A DNA stretch of 64,000 nt from Agaricus subrufescens (lineage: Eukaryota > Basidiomycota > Agaricomycetes > Agaricales > Agaricaceae): assembly GCA_029945375.1 (NCBI GenBank), contig CM057068.1, positions 1,102,233 through 1,166,232 on the forward strand. Reading direction: 5' to 3'. A model generated the notes under the pieces. That model worked only from the letters and a program-made list of their open reading frames with translations, ran no database searches and was not told where the DNA came from. Of this stretch, positions 46,871 through 56,997 are shown one piece after another (position 1 is the stretch's first letter; every line of letters starts with the position of its first letter). The position numbers and the translations under genes were made by a program.

Positions 46871-48534
46871 ATCCCCAATGTGCATGTTTGTCGGTTTGAG
46901 TATGGGGTGTGTGTGTGCATGCATGTGTGTGTAGTAGAGAGAAAAGAGGGAGTTACCATGTGACATGTGACATAGCAACTTGTCATCTTTTGTTATGGAA
47001 TATTTCCCACACAATTGTCATCAAGACAACCATAAGCACAATTCTGGGACTTTGCAAGTTGTAGGCTACAATTTGGAGTATGATTGAGTAAAAGTGTCAA
47101 GCATTCATTTAGCTTTTCTGGCTATCAAATTTTTTAGTTGTTAATAGTAAAATTCATCATTGGGAGTACTTGATGACAACAGTGTGGGAACTGTTCCGTA
47201 ACAAACAATGACAAGTTGCTATGTCACATGTCACATGGTAACACTCCCTCTTTTCTCTCTACTACACACACACGCATGTACACACACACACCCCATACTC
47301 AAACTGACGAACATGCACATCAGGGATGACTCTGGTGGACCTCCACTGTTAGTTTATGAGAGAGCTAAAGGAGCCTTGTCGTGTCAGGGGACAACTAGGC
47401 ATTTCACAACTTGGTGAGTCCCTTTGCCATACAGAAGTCAGAACTGGTTGATCCCATAATCACGATAATAAATAATCGTGATTATCTTTATCTTGAGGTG
47501 ATCTTAGTAATACCTCTGTACATAATCATAGTTGAAAATTAAATAAGCATTAAATATAGCCGTGTTTATATCACGATAACAATAATCACAATTATTTTTA
47601 TCTTGATTATGGGATGAGGTAATATAATCACGATTATTTAATCGTGATTATCAATATCTTGATTATGGGATGAGGGGATAGCATGCTTAAATAATCGTGA
47701 TAATCCATGTTGTGGTAATTAGTTTATAATCATGATTATCCTGTTGTATATGTAGTCATAAATTGCGATTATATAAGCATGATTATATTCTATGGTCACA
47801 AACCTGTGATTATATAAACATTATATTGACATAGCAGGTAATCGTGGTAATTATACGATTTGCAACACTTGTCGCAGGCGATTAATCCCAGCTTATTCCA
47901 CCAATGCTGCACGGGCAGAAGGGTTTGTGTTCAACATTGTCATTCTTGTCGTGACACTCTACAAAGCCGTCACGCTTCCAGAAGGAAACGGCATTGGATT
48001 ATTAAAGATAATAATGCGAGACGGTAAGCATCGGTGATTGATTCACTGCTCTTGAACCACGACTGAGTATGACTCCACAGGTGTAGTATACTTTGGGTTA
48101 ATCCACAACGCTTTCACGTGCCATACTTCAAATCTGCTGGGATGCCCTTAATCTAGTGTAATGACTGCAGTCAATCTTGCAAATATTCCCGTTCTCGTTG
48201 TAAGCCGAGTGCTATCTCCAACTCTAAACCTTACTCTTAGTATGTCTAAAACATATCGCAGTTTGTGCAGGTAAGTCATCATATATCAATTAAATGTGAT
48301 GCCTATGTTCACATTGTATACGTTCAGTCATTAGAACGCACGTCTATGGTCAACCCAACAAGCATGTACGTTGAAAAATGGCTTGTTTGTTTTTATCCCC
48401 CTGACATATCCTGGATCAGTGTGCCATCTATTATGATGAGTTGCTTAATGTTGAATGTCTGTGATCCCAAGTTGAATGGAGGAGTAGAAGAATTCAAAAT
48501 AACAACAGATATAATCCATGGGTTTAGCGAGTAG

Positions 48535-48974
48535 ACAGTGTCTGGGGGGATAGGTAAATACGCGAGGGATTCGCAAATGGATGAGAGCAGTGTGTTAGAG
48601 CTCAGTTTCCAGCTACGCCGGACGTTTTTTTGTTTAATCGTACTCGGTCTTGGTGTGAACTACTACATAGGTACAATGCTCCACCACCAGCATGCCGTTC
48701 TATTTTCTCAGGCGATTTTTGTCACTCTCCCATGTCGCTGAATTCTACGCTAATCAATCAATCATCTAAATAGTTTATGGCCATCTTCAGGAGAAGCAGA
48801 GCTGTTAGTATGCTACTCTTGATGAACTGACGTTGCCACCACTGGCATCAAAGTTTGCGAGACGTTCGTGTCAACTGTTTGTGTTCTGCCTTCCACACCC
48901 TTGCCGTCTCCTTCCAGGAACGCGAAGTCCCGCACGCTCTTCGACCTGAAGTCAAGTTTGGAGGCTCTGGGCAC
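48535..48974. other. 3' flank of copy 3, no gene seen
   Basis: The frame at 48538-48741 looks like a decayed extension of the DUF6533 C-terminal region, not a separate gene. CpG content rises again here, marking the return to less decayed DNA. Confidence 0.4.
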
Positions 48975-49029
48975 CAGTCAACTGTTGATACACGATCAAT
49001 GACTCAGAGGGTTGAATTCTCTCAATATT

Positions 49030-49720
49030 TATTCTAGTCAACATTTCCAAGGAACAACATGGGCGACGGCCACAACTTCTTCGAGTTTTGGTAATAGGTT
49101 TCTTGGGACGGCCACTTTTTATAATGGCCGATTCAAAATATTGTAGAAGCATCTTGCCTCTATGTGAATAATACGACCCCTCCCTCGATCTATCTTCTCG
49201 GATGCAAGTCTGGACCTGCAAGAACGATGGGTTCCACATACTCCGTTATGGCTTCTTCGGGTCAGTTAACGCTGCAAGGATCGGGTAATTGTCACTAGTA
49301 TGACACGCAATTGAATGTCTCTACCCTTAAGGCCTTACCCTTCAGCCATGTGGCACTTGATTGATGCTAGTCTCGCTCAATTGAATGTCTTTGCAACATA
49401 ATCACAATTGTCCCTATATGAGTCAATAACAAAGCGCTTGTCATGAAACGTGTATTCTCAAGCAACAGCGGGTATAGCATCATATGATACAAGGATCCTA
49501 ACTGCAGGACTTGTCGTTTGGTAAGAGCGCCGGACTCAGATGCCGTTTATCTTTGCGTACTTCTTGCGATTGCCAACAATTTTGCCAAGGAAACTGGAAG
49601 TCGACGTATGCCCTACTTTTCCCCAATATTTGATTTGCCAGCTGCTGTCGGTGTGGTCTTTTGTGATATACTACATCTATCAAGTTTCAAAGCGTGGTTT
49701 ATAACTTTGAGCTATTTTTA
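49030..49720 (+). pseudogene. Decayed paralogue of the unidentified gene at 62861-63532
   Basis: The arm A counterpart of the minus-strand gene next to copy 5. Stretches corresponding to GDGRNLFEFLQRVPW and CCHETCILEQW can be found but carry stops and frame changes (for example a TAA in the Q-rich first segment and a TAG after GLVVW). The arm B version has longer open frames. Confidence 0.5.
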
Positions 49721-50096
49721 ATCGAGTTATTTTAATTATTCATTACTCTCCGGAGGTGTATTCTCCGACGTTTGACCTTTCCTATATTTCTGTGCCTAGT
49801 TACATTCTTGGGTTACTATACAGAAGTTTCCCGATTGATGGAATGATGGTACGTTAGAATCTCACAGGCGTATCAGCCATTGTTCTTTGCTTGATGTAAC
49901 GAGAGAAGTCGAGATACTATCTGTGAAAATGAAATTTATCCTTGTCCGGACCAGATATATATGTTCCAAAAACCATTTACTGTTCATTCTCTCCTCTCCA
50001 AATCCCTTAGATCCTAACTCTTGACTTTCGTTACGCTCTAGGCCCTATAGTGGCTCAGAACTCACCTGATCTTAACGAGTATTTTTCCGGGACATC

Positions 50097-51839
50097 ATGA
50101 GCAACATTGCAGAAATAATGAACGCAAATCCTGGGTCGATGTAAGTGCATACACTCTTTGTGCCTCTCTGGAGCACGTCGGGGAGGGTATTGCTTCCGTG
50201 ATGCCTCCATTCCTCGGAGTATCATTCTCATCCCACATCACCCCTTTCGCCTTATCGCTTGTTTCCCAATTTAGTACCTCGGCTAACAATACGATATGAT
50301 TAGACCTGTGGAACAGTTGATGAATGTGGCGTCCCTGGGTAATTGTTTCAATCTTTGATTCGATGATTGCCCACATAACATTTAATTTTATCGGTGTCAC
50401 CACAAGTAGCTGTCCTAGTGTATGATTACTTCCTGACCCTCGGTTTTGAGATCGAAAGGTTTTGGAAAGGTGGACTCAGTTACGGCGCGATTTTGTTCTT
50501 TGCAAACCGGTACTTGGCACTCCTTGGGTACGTTCCCAAGGCAATAGAGCGCTCAAGACAAACAGAACTAGACCCATCGGTGAGTGACTCTTTAGAAGAC
50601 TCATTTTTGATTTTTAAAGGTCTTTTAGAGGTGAGTATATGATTCGTCTTTTTTGTGATTTAGTGAGATCGATCTTTCATGGTGACTTAGGTGTAGATTC
50701 ATATTGGGTATTTATACCGCAATTTGGGGGTTTGTAATGAACGTAATTGTCTCCGGTACCCTATTTTCCGATTTCTCAGACTGAACGATCTGAAATTGTA
50801 TCTAGGTATGATGTTGATGCGCGTATGGGCCTTGTATAGAGGTCACATACGCATTTTAGTTTTGCCCATGATCATAGCCATATGTGCTATCACCATCGGA
50901 ACGGTAAGGTACCACTTGCATTGAATTTAAAGATAACTATTTAACATCATAAGGTGGGGATTGCTAAAGCTCCATCAAAGGACACAATTGATATCCCGTT
51001 TCGTTGTGACTCAGGATATACAGCAGAGCAGTATGTTATATCCCAAAATTCACTTTTGTGTTCACTGACACCTGTTATCAGAGCTTATTGTATGTCGAGG
51101 CGTCTTGTTGAGCAACTATGAAACCATTCACAATCAACAGATCTTGCAGGTGCATATGGGGGAGAACTTGTGTTCGACATTGCTATATTTGCCATGACGC
51201 TTTATAAAGCACTGACCCTTCCTAAGGGAAGAGGCATAGGGTTATTGACTACACTAGCGCAAGACGGTATGTAATACTGGTTTTTATGTTCATTTATTAC
51301 ACGGTGGCTGAGGGTTCATTGTTTACAGGTACAGTGTACTTCGGGTAAATTTCGCTCAAGTTTTAATCGTCAGTTCTCAAACACTTCTTGTTGCTCAGTG
51401 CGATGACGACTTTAAATTTCGTCAATATTCTCGTTCTCGTTGTGAGTCAATACTTTTTGTCTATAATACGTGCAACTGAATTTGAAATTTCAAAGTTTGC
51501 CGATGTAAGTCGTTTTCTAACATAAATGAGGGCGACCTATTTCAGGCTTACCTCCAATTTAGCCTGTAAACCGTACAGCTATGGGCAACCCGATGATCAT
51601 GTGTGTGGAATTGGCTGCTTTTCTGTTCCTTGACCTAGTTTTCTGATGCTCTCTGGTATAGCGCATTATCTATCTTGATGACTCATTTGATGTTGAATCT
51701 CCGTGATCCCCGACTGAATGCGGCAGCGGAAGATTTCAAAACGACGACGGTAAACATTCATGGATTTAACGGGCAAATGGGAACAGAGGTCACTACTGGT
51801 GACTCAATGAACGTTAACGAACATGAGAGCGGTGTCTGA
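50097..51839 (+). CDS. DUF6533-type multi-pass membrane protein, copy 4
   Basis: Exons that join in phase: 50097-50140 (MSNIAEIMNANPGS), 50304-50338 (PVEQLMNVASL), 50407-50579 (AVLVYDYFLTLGFEIERFW ... LFFANRYLALLGYVPKAIE). Further exons encode FILGIYTAIWGFVMNVIVSG (about 50696-50755), MMLMRVWALYRGHIRILVLP (about 50806-50903), a soluble loop SKDTIDIPFRCDSGYTAEQ, ELVFDIAIFAMTLYKALTLP (about 51150-51268), NFVNILVLV, and the final exon LSILMTHLMLNLRDPRLNAA to the TGA at 51837-51839. One junction near 51090-51150 is ambiguous. It is the same genomic length (1743 bp) as the inverted copy 5. CpGs are retained and no stop interrupts the traced exons, so it is probably functional. Topology looks like seven hydrophobic segments; role unknown. 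Confidence 0.75.
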
Positions 51840-51890
51840 TTAGTATGGAGCGAATTGGAATCTTACTTTTGTAGACTTGTTATGATACTT

Positions 51891-52204
51891 CGGAAAAACT
51901 CGAGCGACTCCCCGATTACTCCTCCTCAGTGCGTAAGTTCCTATAATACAAGCTGAAATGAGTCAGCTTCATGAGTACTTGCCGCTCCCTCACAACCTGC
52001 ACTAGCTGAGAAGACTAACTATATATAGTCAGGTCCGTCTAACAGCGCGGTGGGATTGATTGCCTAATTTAGTAAAGCTGCTGACACTCGCTTGCTGACA
52101 ACTGTCACTAATACATTGATCATCCCCAACACATCTGTACTAATCAACACCCTATAAACGATGGCTTGAGAATGTAATCATTCTCCTCACCCCTCACCCA
52201 TATT
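51891..52204. other. Intergenic, upstream region of the dioxygenase gene
   Basis: Just beyond the inner edge of arm A. No open frame of note. It includes AT-rich tatatatag near 52020 and CT/CA-rich sequence near 52130-52200 that could hold the promoter. Confidence 0.4.
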
Positions 52205-53693
52205 ATGCCTCAATTCGCTACTGCCGCTGAAGTTGACACTTCTCAACTACCCAATGTCACTGATATCACCGCGGCAAACATTACTGATTATGTGCATCAA
52301 GTGAACGGATCTTGTGAGGTTCCAGAATCCTGATTGATCTTTCCTCTACTGAGATCATGCTCCCCTGGAAGGCCCTGATGATAGGGCTAAGTTTATCTTC
52401 AAGTCGTTGGTGCGTAGCTTAAACTTTGGCATGGTTCTTCGAGGGTAATTCGGATTTCTGTAGGTTCAGCACCTTCACGATTTTATCAGGGAAACTAGTC
52501 TTACAACCGAGGAATGGATGTACGTCGTCTACGACTCTTGTCTTTTGTTCTATATTCATGTATTCCGATCATCAGGACAGCAGTCAAGTTCCTCACTGAT
52601 ACTGGGAAGATATCTACGGACCTCCGTTCAGGTGGTTTCCCAACTCTTAACCCTGTTACTCAGCGCTCTCTGTCTGAAACCATCATTTGGCAGAATTTAT
52701 CTTACTTTCCGATACGCTGGGTGCATCCGCATTGGTTGATATACTTAACAATGCCAAACCCCCTAATGCAACTGAGGCGACTGTACTGGGACCGTTCTTC
52801 ACCGAAGATGCTCATGATAGTATGTTGTTACGCACGGCTAGGAATTGTGGCAGCTTCTGACCCATTTCTCCGCTCTTTAGTCGAGTCAGGAGGAGGAATT
52901 GCTTCAGAGGATAAGGGAGACTACATGTATGTTCATGGGAAGATTTCTGATACCAAAGGCAATGGTATACCTGGAGTAACAATCGAAACATGGGAAACTG
53001 ATGGCAATGGGAAATATGACAATCAGGTGCATTCCGATTATTGTTGAATATGTACAGATCTGATTGCCTCTATGCTCATAGTATGCAGATCGCGATGGAC
53101 CAGAATGTCGGGGCCGAATCCATGCGAAACCAGATGGAACCTATAGTTATCGGGCTGTTGTGTAAGCTCTTGATGTGCTTCAGATCTCGAGCATATGGCT
53201 GACTCCTTCGTTTGGACCAGCCCTGTGGCGTATCCTATTCCTGACGATGGACCGGTAGCTAGAATGCTTCAGACGTTGAATCGTCATATCTACCGACCTG
53301 CGCATATTCATATGGTGGTCAAGGTAAGTGGTAATCGGTGACGTCAAATGTTAGCTCATAGTTTGTCTTCTTATTCTTTTACTAGGCAGACGGTTTTGAA
53401 ACTTTGACTACTGCGTTGTACGACAGTGCCGACAAATTCCTTAGTAGCGATGCTGTTTTCGGCGTCAAGTCATCTCTTGTTGTGGTAAAGTTCCTATCGA
53501 ATCACAGAACGTGGCATTCGGCTTATAAGGTTGAACCTAGGATTTGGAGCGAGTTGATGATCCCAAGGTGGCGTTGTCCCGCGGATTCCCACAAGCCAAA
53601 CCCCACTATGTTCTGCATCGTGACATCGTGTTGGCTACCCCCGAGGAAGGAGCTGCTGCGAGGGAGAAATTGAGACATGCTGGAAAATCTTAA
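52205..53693 (+). CDS. Intradiol ring-cleavage dioxygenase (hydroxyquinol/catechol 1,2-dioxygenase type)
   Basis: Ten exons join in phase: 52205-52313, 52372-52409, 52464-52519, 52576-52631, 52694-52819, 52881-53026, 53082-53161, 53221-53323, 53386-53484 and 53541-53693, giving 321 residues, normal for the family. The N-terminal helical dimerisation domain includes [21 protein letters not shown] and [20 protein letters not shown], then [15 protein letters not shown]. The catalytic beta domain has [46 protein letters not shown] (iron-ligand Tyr) and [10 protein letters not shown] (Tyr, His, His ligands). It would cleave a catechol or hydroxyquinol ring between the hydroxyls using non-haem Fe(III), in cytosolic aromatic degradation toward beta-ketoadipate. 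No other pathway gene is adjacent. The N-terminal fusion type favours hydroxyquinol as substrate (inference). Confidence 0.92.
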
Positions 53694-54019
53694 AAAAGAT
53701 TTATCCCAATTTTGGATATTGCATAAATAAAAATGTATGGTGGTTGGTGCATTTGTCAGTCATATACTGTAGTTGTACTTTTGCGGATGCTAGGACTTGC
53801 CCGTAAAATTTGAGGATGGTCGGAATAATTGAGCGAGGGTAATGTCACACTATGTCAGGGCTCTATGTGTTGTCACTGAATGTATCGGCTGTGACGGCTG
53901 CTCTTCTTACCCTCATCTCGATCCATTATTCCTTTGGAATCACTGTTCTTCGTGTGAGACTTCTTCTTTCACATTGTTATGAAGGACGTTTGGAGAGGTC
54001 ATCGGACTCAGTACTCACT
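53694..54019. other. Intergenic, no gene seen
   Basis: About 325 bp between the dioxygenase and the DUF7330 gene. A frame opening at 53852 runs into the DUF7330 gene's first exon but contains no Met choice better than 54020, so I treat it as 5' flank. Confidence 0.45.
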
Positions 54020-54900
54020 ATGATTCTTGTGGACGATAAACAGAACGAGGTGCTCGAAGCACGACGACTAGCGGAAGAGCAAGCTAATGTGAGCGCTTTT
54101 GATCAGTTCTTGCTTTCTGTGCTCATCTGCTGGCAGTCAGAACCCCCTCCGACGTACTCCTCTATTCAGCACAGCCCCCTGACTTCGGAACAGTCACTGC
54201 AGCTGTCGACAAGGGGTAACCCGACAAACTTCTTTTCGGTGGCTCGGTCCCACGACCAGGTCAAGGAAACAGTGACCATAGACCCAAACCTGTATATTCC
54301 TCCGTCCCTGCTTCCGCCATTGAGCCCAGATGAGACAGAGGGGACGAGGAAGCACGTGAGGATCGAGTCGAGCCATGGTTCTGTAAATGCTACCGTCAAC
54401 ATTGTACCGGCCCTTGGGGCCCAGAAGAGCAAGATTCGGATGTTCATGCGGTCAGTGCATGGTGGAGTTTTCGCAAGAATAGTAAGTGCTTGTCTCCACG
54501 ACAGCATGGCGATACTGACAGACATGCTTTTGCAACTCAGAATGGCCCGGACTCGCGCCATTCATTCAGTCTGGTAGCTAATTCGACCTATGGCAATGTC
54601 AATTTGCGGTTGCCTCGGTCGTTCCTGGGGCCGATAACGATTTCGATCCGGCATGGATCCGTAAAGTTTTCAGACGAGTTTGATAGGCGTCTGACGACAT
54701 TCGGCGAGGCAAATCATGTTCGGCACTGTTTTGTGGGGGACTTGTCACATTGGCGGGCGGACTCTGGTGTGGATTGGGGCGGCGATGAGATCACCATTGA
54801 AGCCAAGTATGGAAGTGTCAAAATACAGTATGAAGACGACGCGCCTGGGTCTGTTGTGCGGGCCCGGCCCAGCCTGCTGAACCGGGTGTTTGGGTTCTGA
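54020..54900 (+). CDS. DUF7330 domain protein (three exons, 257 aa)
   Basis: Exons 54020-54088, 54137-54481 and 54541-54900 join in phase through 48- and 59-nt introns. The short N-terminus MILVDDKQNEVLEARRLAEE is followed by PPPTYSS, a common PPxY-type motif, then the beta-rich domain with repeated 'yGsv' strands: IESSHGSVNATVNI, SVHGGVFARI, STYGNVNLRLPRSFLGPITI, IRHGSVKFSD and AKYGSVKIQYEDD. That pattern is what I know as DUF7330, frequent in Agaricomycetes and of unknown function. No signal peptide or transmembrane helix. Start chosen because upstream sequence lacks a better Met and the N-terminal style fits the family. Family name from memory; moderately sure. Confidence 0.78.
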
Positions 54901-55131
54901 TAGCGGTTTCCATGTTTTGTGTAAATTATGCTTTTGCTCTACGTGCAGCACGTTGCTCCGCCGGGCTAAGATTAGCGAGCACCCCACTTTCTGCCAGGTG
55001 GCCGGGCGCCCGCGAGTATCAAACATGTCAGTGGGGCGATGAGATAAGCTCTGATCATCTTATCCGGTAATCACCGGCCCTCCTCATAAGACAAATCATC
55101 GCCTTTCTCAGCTTCCCTCATCTCTCCCATC

Positions 55132-55782
55132 ATGTCCAACGTCTACGTGAGTCGTTTCTTGTCCACTCGTCGCGTTGCTCACCTCTCGATGTGCCCGCCC
55201 ACAGTTTGATATCACCATCGACGGCAGTGCGGCCGGTCGCATCGTGTTCAAGTTGTACGATGATGTCGTTCCCAAGACTACTAAAAACTTCCGTGAGCTC
55301 GCGACCGGGCAGCACGGTTTCGGCTACGCTGGATCATCGTTCCACCGTGTCATTCCCAACTTTATGCTTCAGGGCGGGGATTTCACCAGGGGTGATGGCA
55401 CTGGTGGAAAATCCATCTATGGCGAAAAGTTCGCTGGTCTGTCTCATTAATCTAGATGTGACGATTACGCCGCTGATTAATGCAGATGAGAACTTCCAAC
55501 GCAAGCACACCAAGCCCGGCCTTCTTTCAATGGCCAATGCTGGAAAGAACACTAATGGATCTCAGTTCTTCATTACCACTGTGGTAACTGATTGGCTCGA
55601 CGGCAAACATGTCGTTTTCGGTATGTTCTATTCCCTGTGATAAAGATTTATCGGCTGGGCTGACATTTGTTCAAGGCGAGGTTGTACAGGGTATGGATGT
55701 CGTCAAGAAAGTAGAGAGTTATGGCTCGGCGTCTGGAAAAGTATCAAAAAAGATTGTCATCGCAGCTAGCGGAGTTGCTTAA
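55132..55782 (+). CDS. Peptidyl-prolyl cis-trans isomerase, cyclophilin A type
   Basis: Four exons (55132-55146, 55205-55436, 55486-55620, 55676-55782) give 162 residues, the size of single-domain cytosolic cyclophilin. The order of motifs is complete: [58 protein letters not shown] (catalytic Arg), [39 protein letters not shown] (Trp and His of the cyclosporin pocket) and the C-terminal strand [12 protein letters not shown]. The tiny first exon (MSNVY) is typical. It catalyses prolyl isomerisation in protein folding and is the usual cyclosporin A receptor. No signal peptide, so cytosolic. Intact. Confidence 0.96.
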
Positions 55783-56620
55783 GCTGTATGATCAACTATT
55801 GTTATAGCTACTTAAAGAAACGCGATTTGTCGGATTGAAAGCTGTATAAAATAACGAATTTTAGGGCACTATTTCCGTATCTGTTGTGTCATTGAAGGTG
55901 TCAGGAGATGAGAATCAGGGCAATTGATTAATCGTCACGATGCTTCTCTATGGCATTATAAGCGTATTCTCTCTCTCACAGCAGAGATAATTATACTTGC
56001 TCCTCATTGCCAACAGTGCCAAGGTGATCATAAGAGGCAGCGAAGATTCGCTATTTATAGTTCATTCACAGGGAAGGGCTATAGCGCGACGTTCCCTGCA
56101 AGAATCATCCAATTCAGGCTATACTATGCTCCGACACGTTGTTTACTATTTTTACTTTGGCGAGAGTGCCGTTCTCACAATAATGCTTATTACGGAATTA
56201 TTTTATTCATTAGAATTTCCATGCGTGCGACGGGAACTTGGAGTGTCCTGTACTTAACTGCGGGTGGCTCAGTCTATAGGAGCAGGTTTAATTAGTAGGT
56301 CTGGGTGTCTTTCCCTTTAGCTCCGTCTGTTGGGGAGGGGAACGGTTGCAGTTATCATGTGGAGCTTGATAGGGGATCAATACACCGCATTTGGTTGCCC
56401 TGGCCCCTCTCACATTAGTTATGTGCTAATTTTAAATTTCAATTGTGTAGCTGTCATATTGAAGTGCTAGTGCGCGATTTGCATTTAGGCAATGCCTCGC
56501 TGGACTACTGCTGTATTGGTGGATGAAACAACAACTGTGGTGTTGTCATCAGGAAATTGGGAGATTGCTAAATAAGTGCTAATACCAGGTAATTAAGTTT
56601 AAATAGGAACAATACAGCTC
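55783..56620. other. 3' flank of cyclophilin and start of an AT-rich region
   Basis: Open frames at 55924-56295 overlap in two frames and resemble nothing known; I do not call them. CpG frequency drops from about 56.4 kb onward. Confidence 0.45.
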
Positions 56621-56625
56621 CTACC

Positions 56626-56992
56626 TGTTGATAAAGTAGTGCTGCTACCTGCAGCATGGAGGCTAGATAGACTCACATTGTAATAGTCCTAAGCAGTAGG
56701 AGGATTGCAGGTAGAAGATAGAGGTTTGTAGAGCTTGGTAAAGCTGGTAGAGCAAATGAGAGAGAGAAACTGAACTGATATTCTATGGAATACATGTAGG
56801 GTTTATATACTCGACAGAGAACCTCATAGTTGTAAAGGGTATTGTGAAACATACAAGTAAAACAGGGGTCCGCAGAAGGAGTCTGTAGTAAACATGCATA
56901 AAACAATTGAAAAGGTGTGGCATAGTGCATAGTGCACAGTAGTTGCTCATACATGTCATACCGAGCATATAACTCAAGGTATTCTGTCAACA
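56626..56992 (-). mobile_element. Solo LTR, 367 bp, Copia-like
   Basis: The ends are perfectly inverted, TGTTGA...TCAACA, and a perfect 5-bp target duplication ctacc flanks it (56621-56625 and 56993-56997). On the minus strand there is a TATA-like tatataaacc about 190 bp from the start, suggesting that this is the transcribed orientation. No internal region is present. Confidence 0.82.
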
Positions 56993-56997
56993 CTACC

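Larger units (their letters stand above)
43996..47905. mobile_element. Fold-back, hAT-like inverted-repeat element (non-coding)
   Basis: The left end cagggatggaataagcaggg and the inverse of the right end, attggtggaataagctggga, match. The flanks are gctgcaca (43988-43995) and gctgcacg (47906-47913), an 8-bp target duplication with a CpG to CpA difference. Most of the element forms one large inverted repeat: left arm 43996-44450 plus 46886-47000, right arm about 47200-47905, loop near 47000-47200. The arms are rich in the palindrome ataatcRtgattat and carry a (gt)n/(ca)n tract. Without the inserted LINE it is about 1.5 kb and has no transposase, so it would depend on one in trans. Confidence 0.83.
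41618..48534 (+). pseudogene. DUF6533-type membrane protein, copy 3 (split by two insertions)
   Basis: Exon 1 MESMSMAAVF starts at 41618. The DUF6533 exon (LGYDYFLTLGCEIERF, about 41920-41975) runs into a TGA where the paralogues have TGG. A solo LTR (42068-43443) follows, then the MMLMPVCTLYE exon near 43630. A fold-back element (43996-47905) interrupts the next exon, whose continuation GFVFNIVILVVTLYKAV starts near 47918. The last exon SIMMSCLMLNVCDPKL ends at the stop 48532-48534. With stops and two insertions it is certainly dead, yet exon order and about 1.6 kb of paralogous DNA remain readable. The part after 47.9 kb keeps more CpGs than the part before. Confidence 0.85.
48975..51890 (+). 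repeat. Inverted duplication, arm A (contains DUF6533 copy 4)
   Basis: The sequence from about 48975 to 51890 recurs in reverse orientation at about 63495 to 60570. Matching blocks include gatcaat(g/a)actca(g/c)agggt at the outer edge, gggcgacggcc...aagcatcttgcctc, cttgtcatgaaacgtgtatt, the whole DUF6533 gene, and acttttgtagacttgttat at the inner edge. Arms are about 2.9 kb and separated by about 8.7 kb. Confidence 0.88.

Noticed and set aside
55924..56295. 123-codon plus-strand frame downstream of the cyclophilin, overlapped by another frame at 55997-56257.
   Set aside because: No motif, overlapping alternatives, and no sign of promoter or conserved structure.
56673..56993. 106-codon minus-strand frame starting at 56993.
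   Set aside because: It coincides with the 367-bp solo LTR defined by TG...CA ends and a 5-bp duplication; not a gene.
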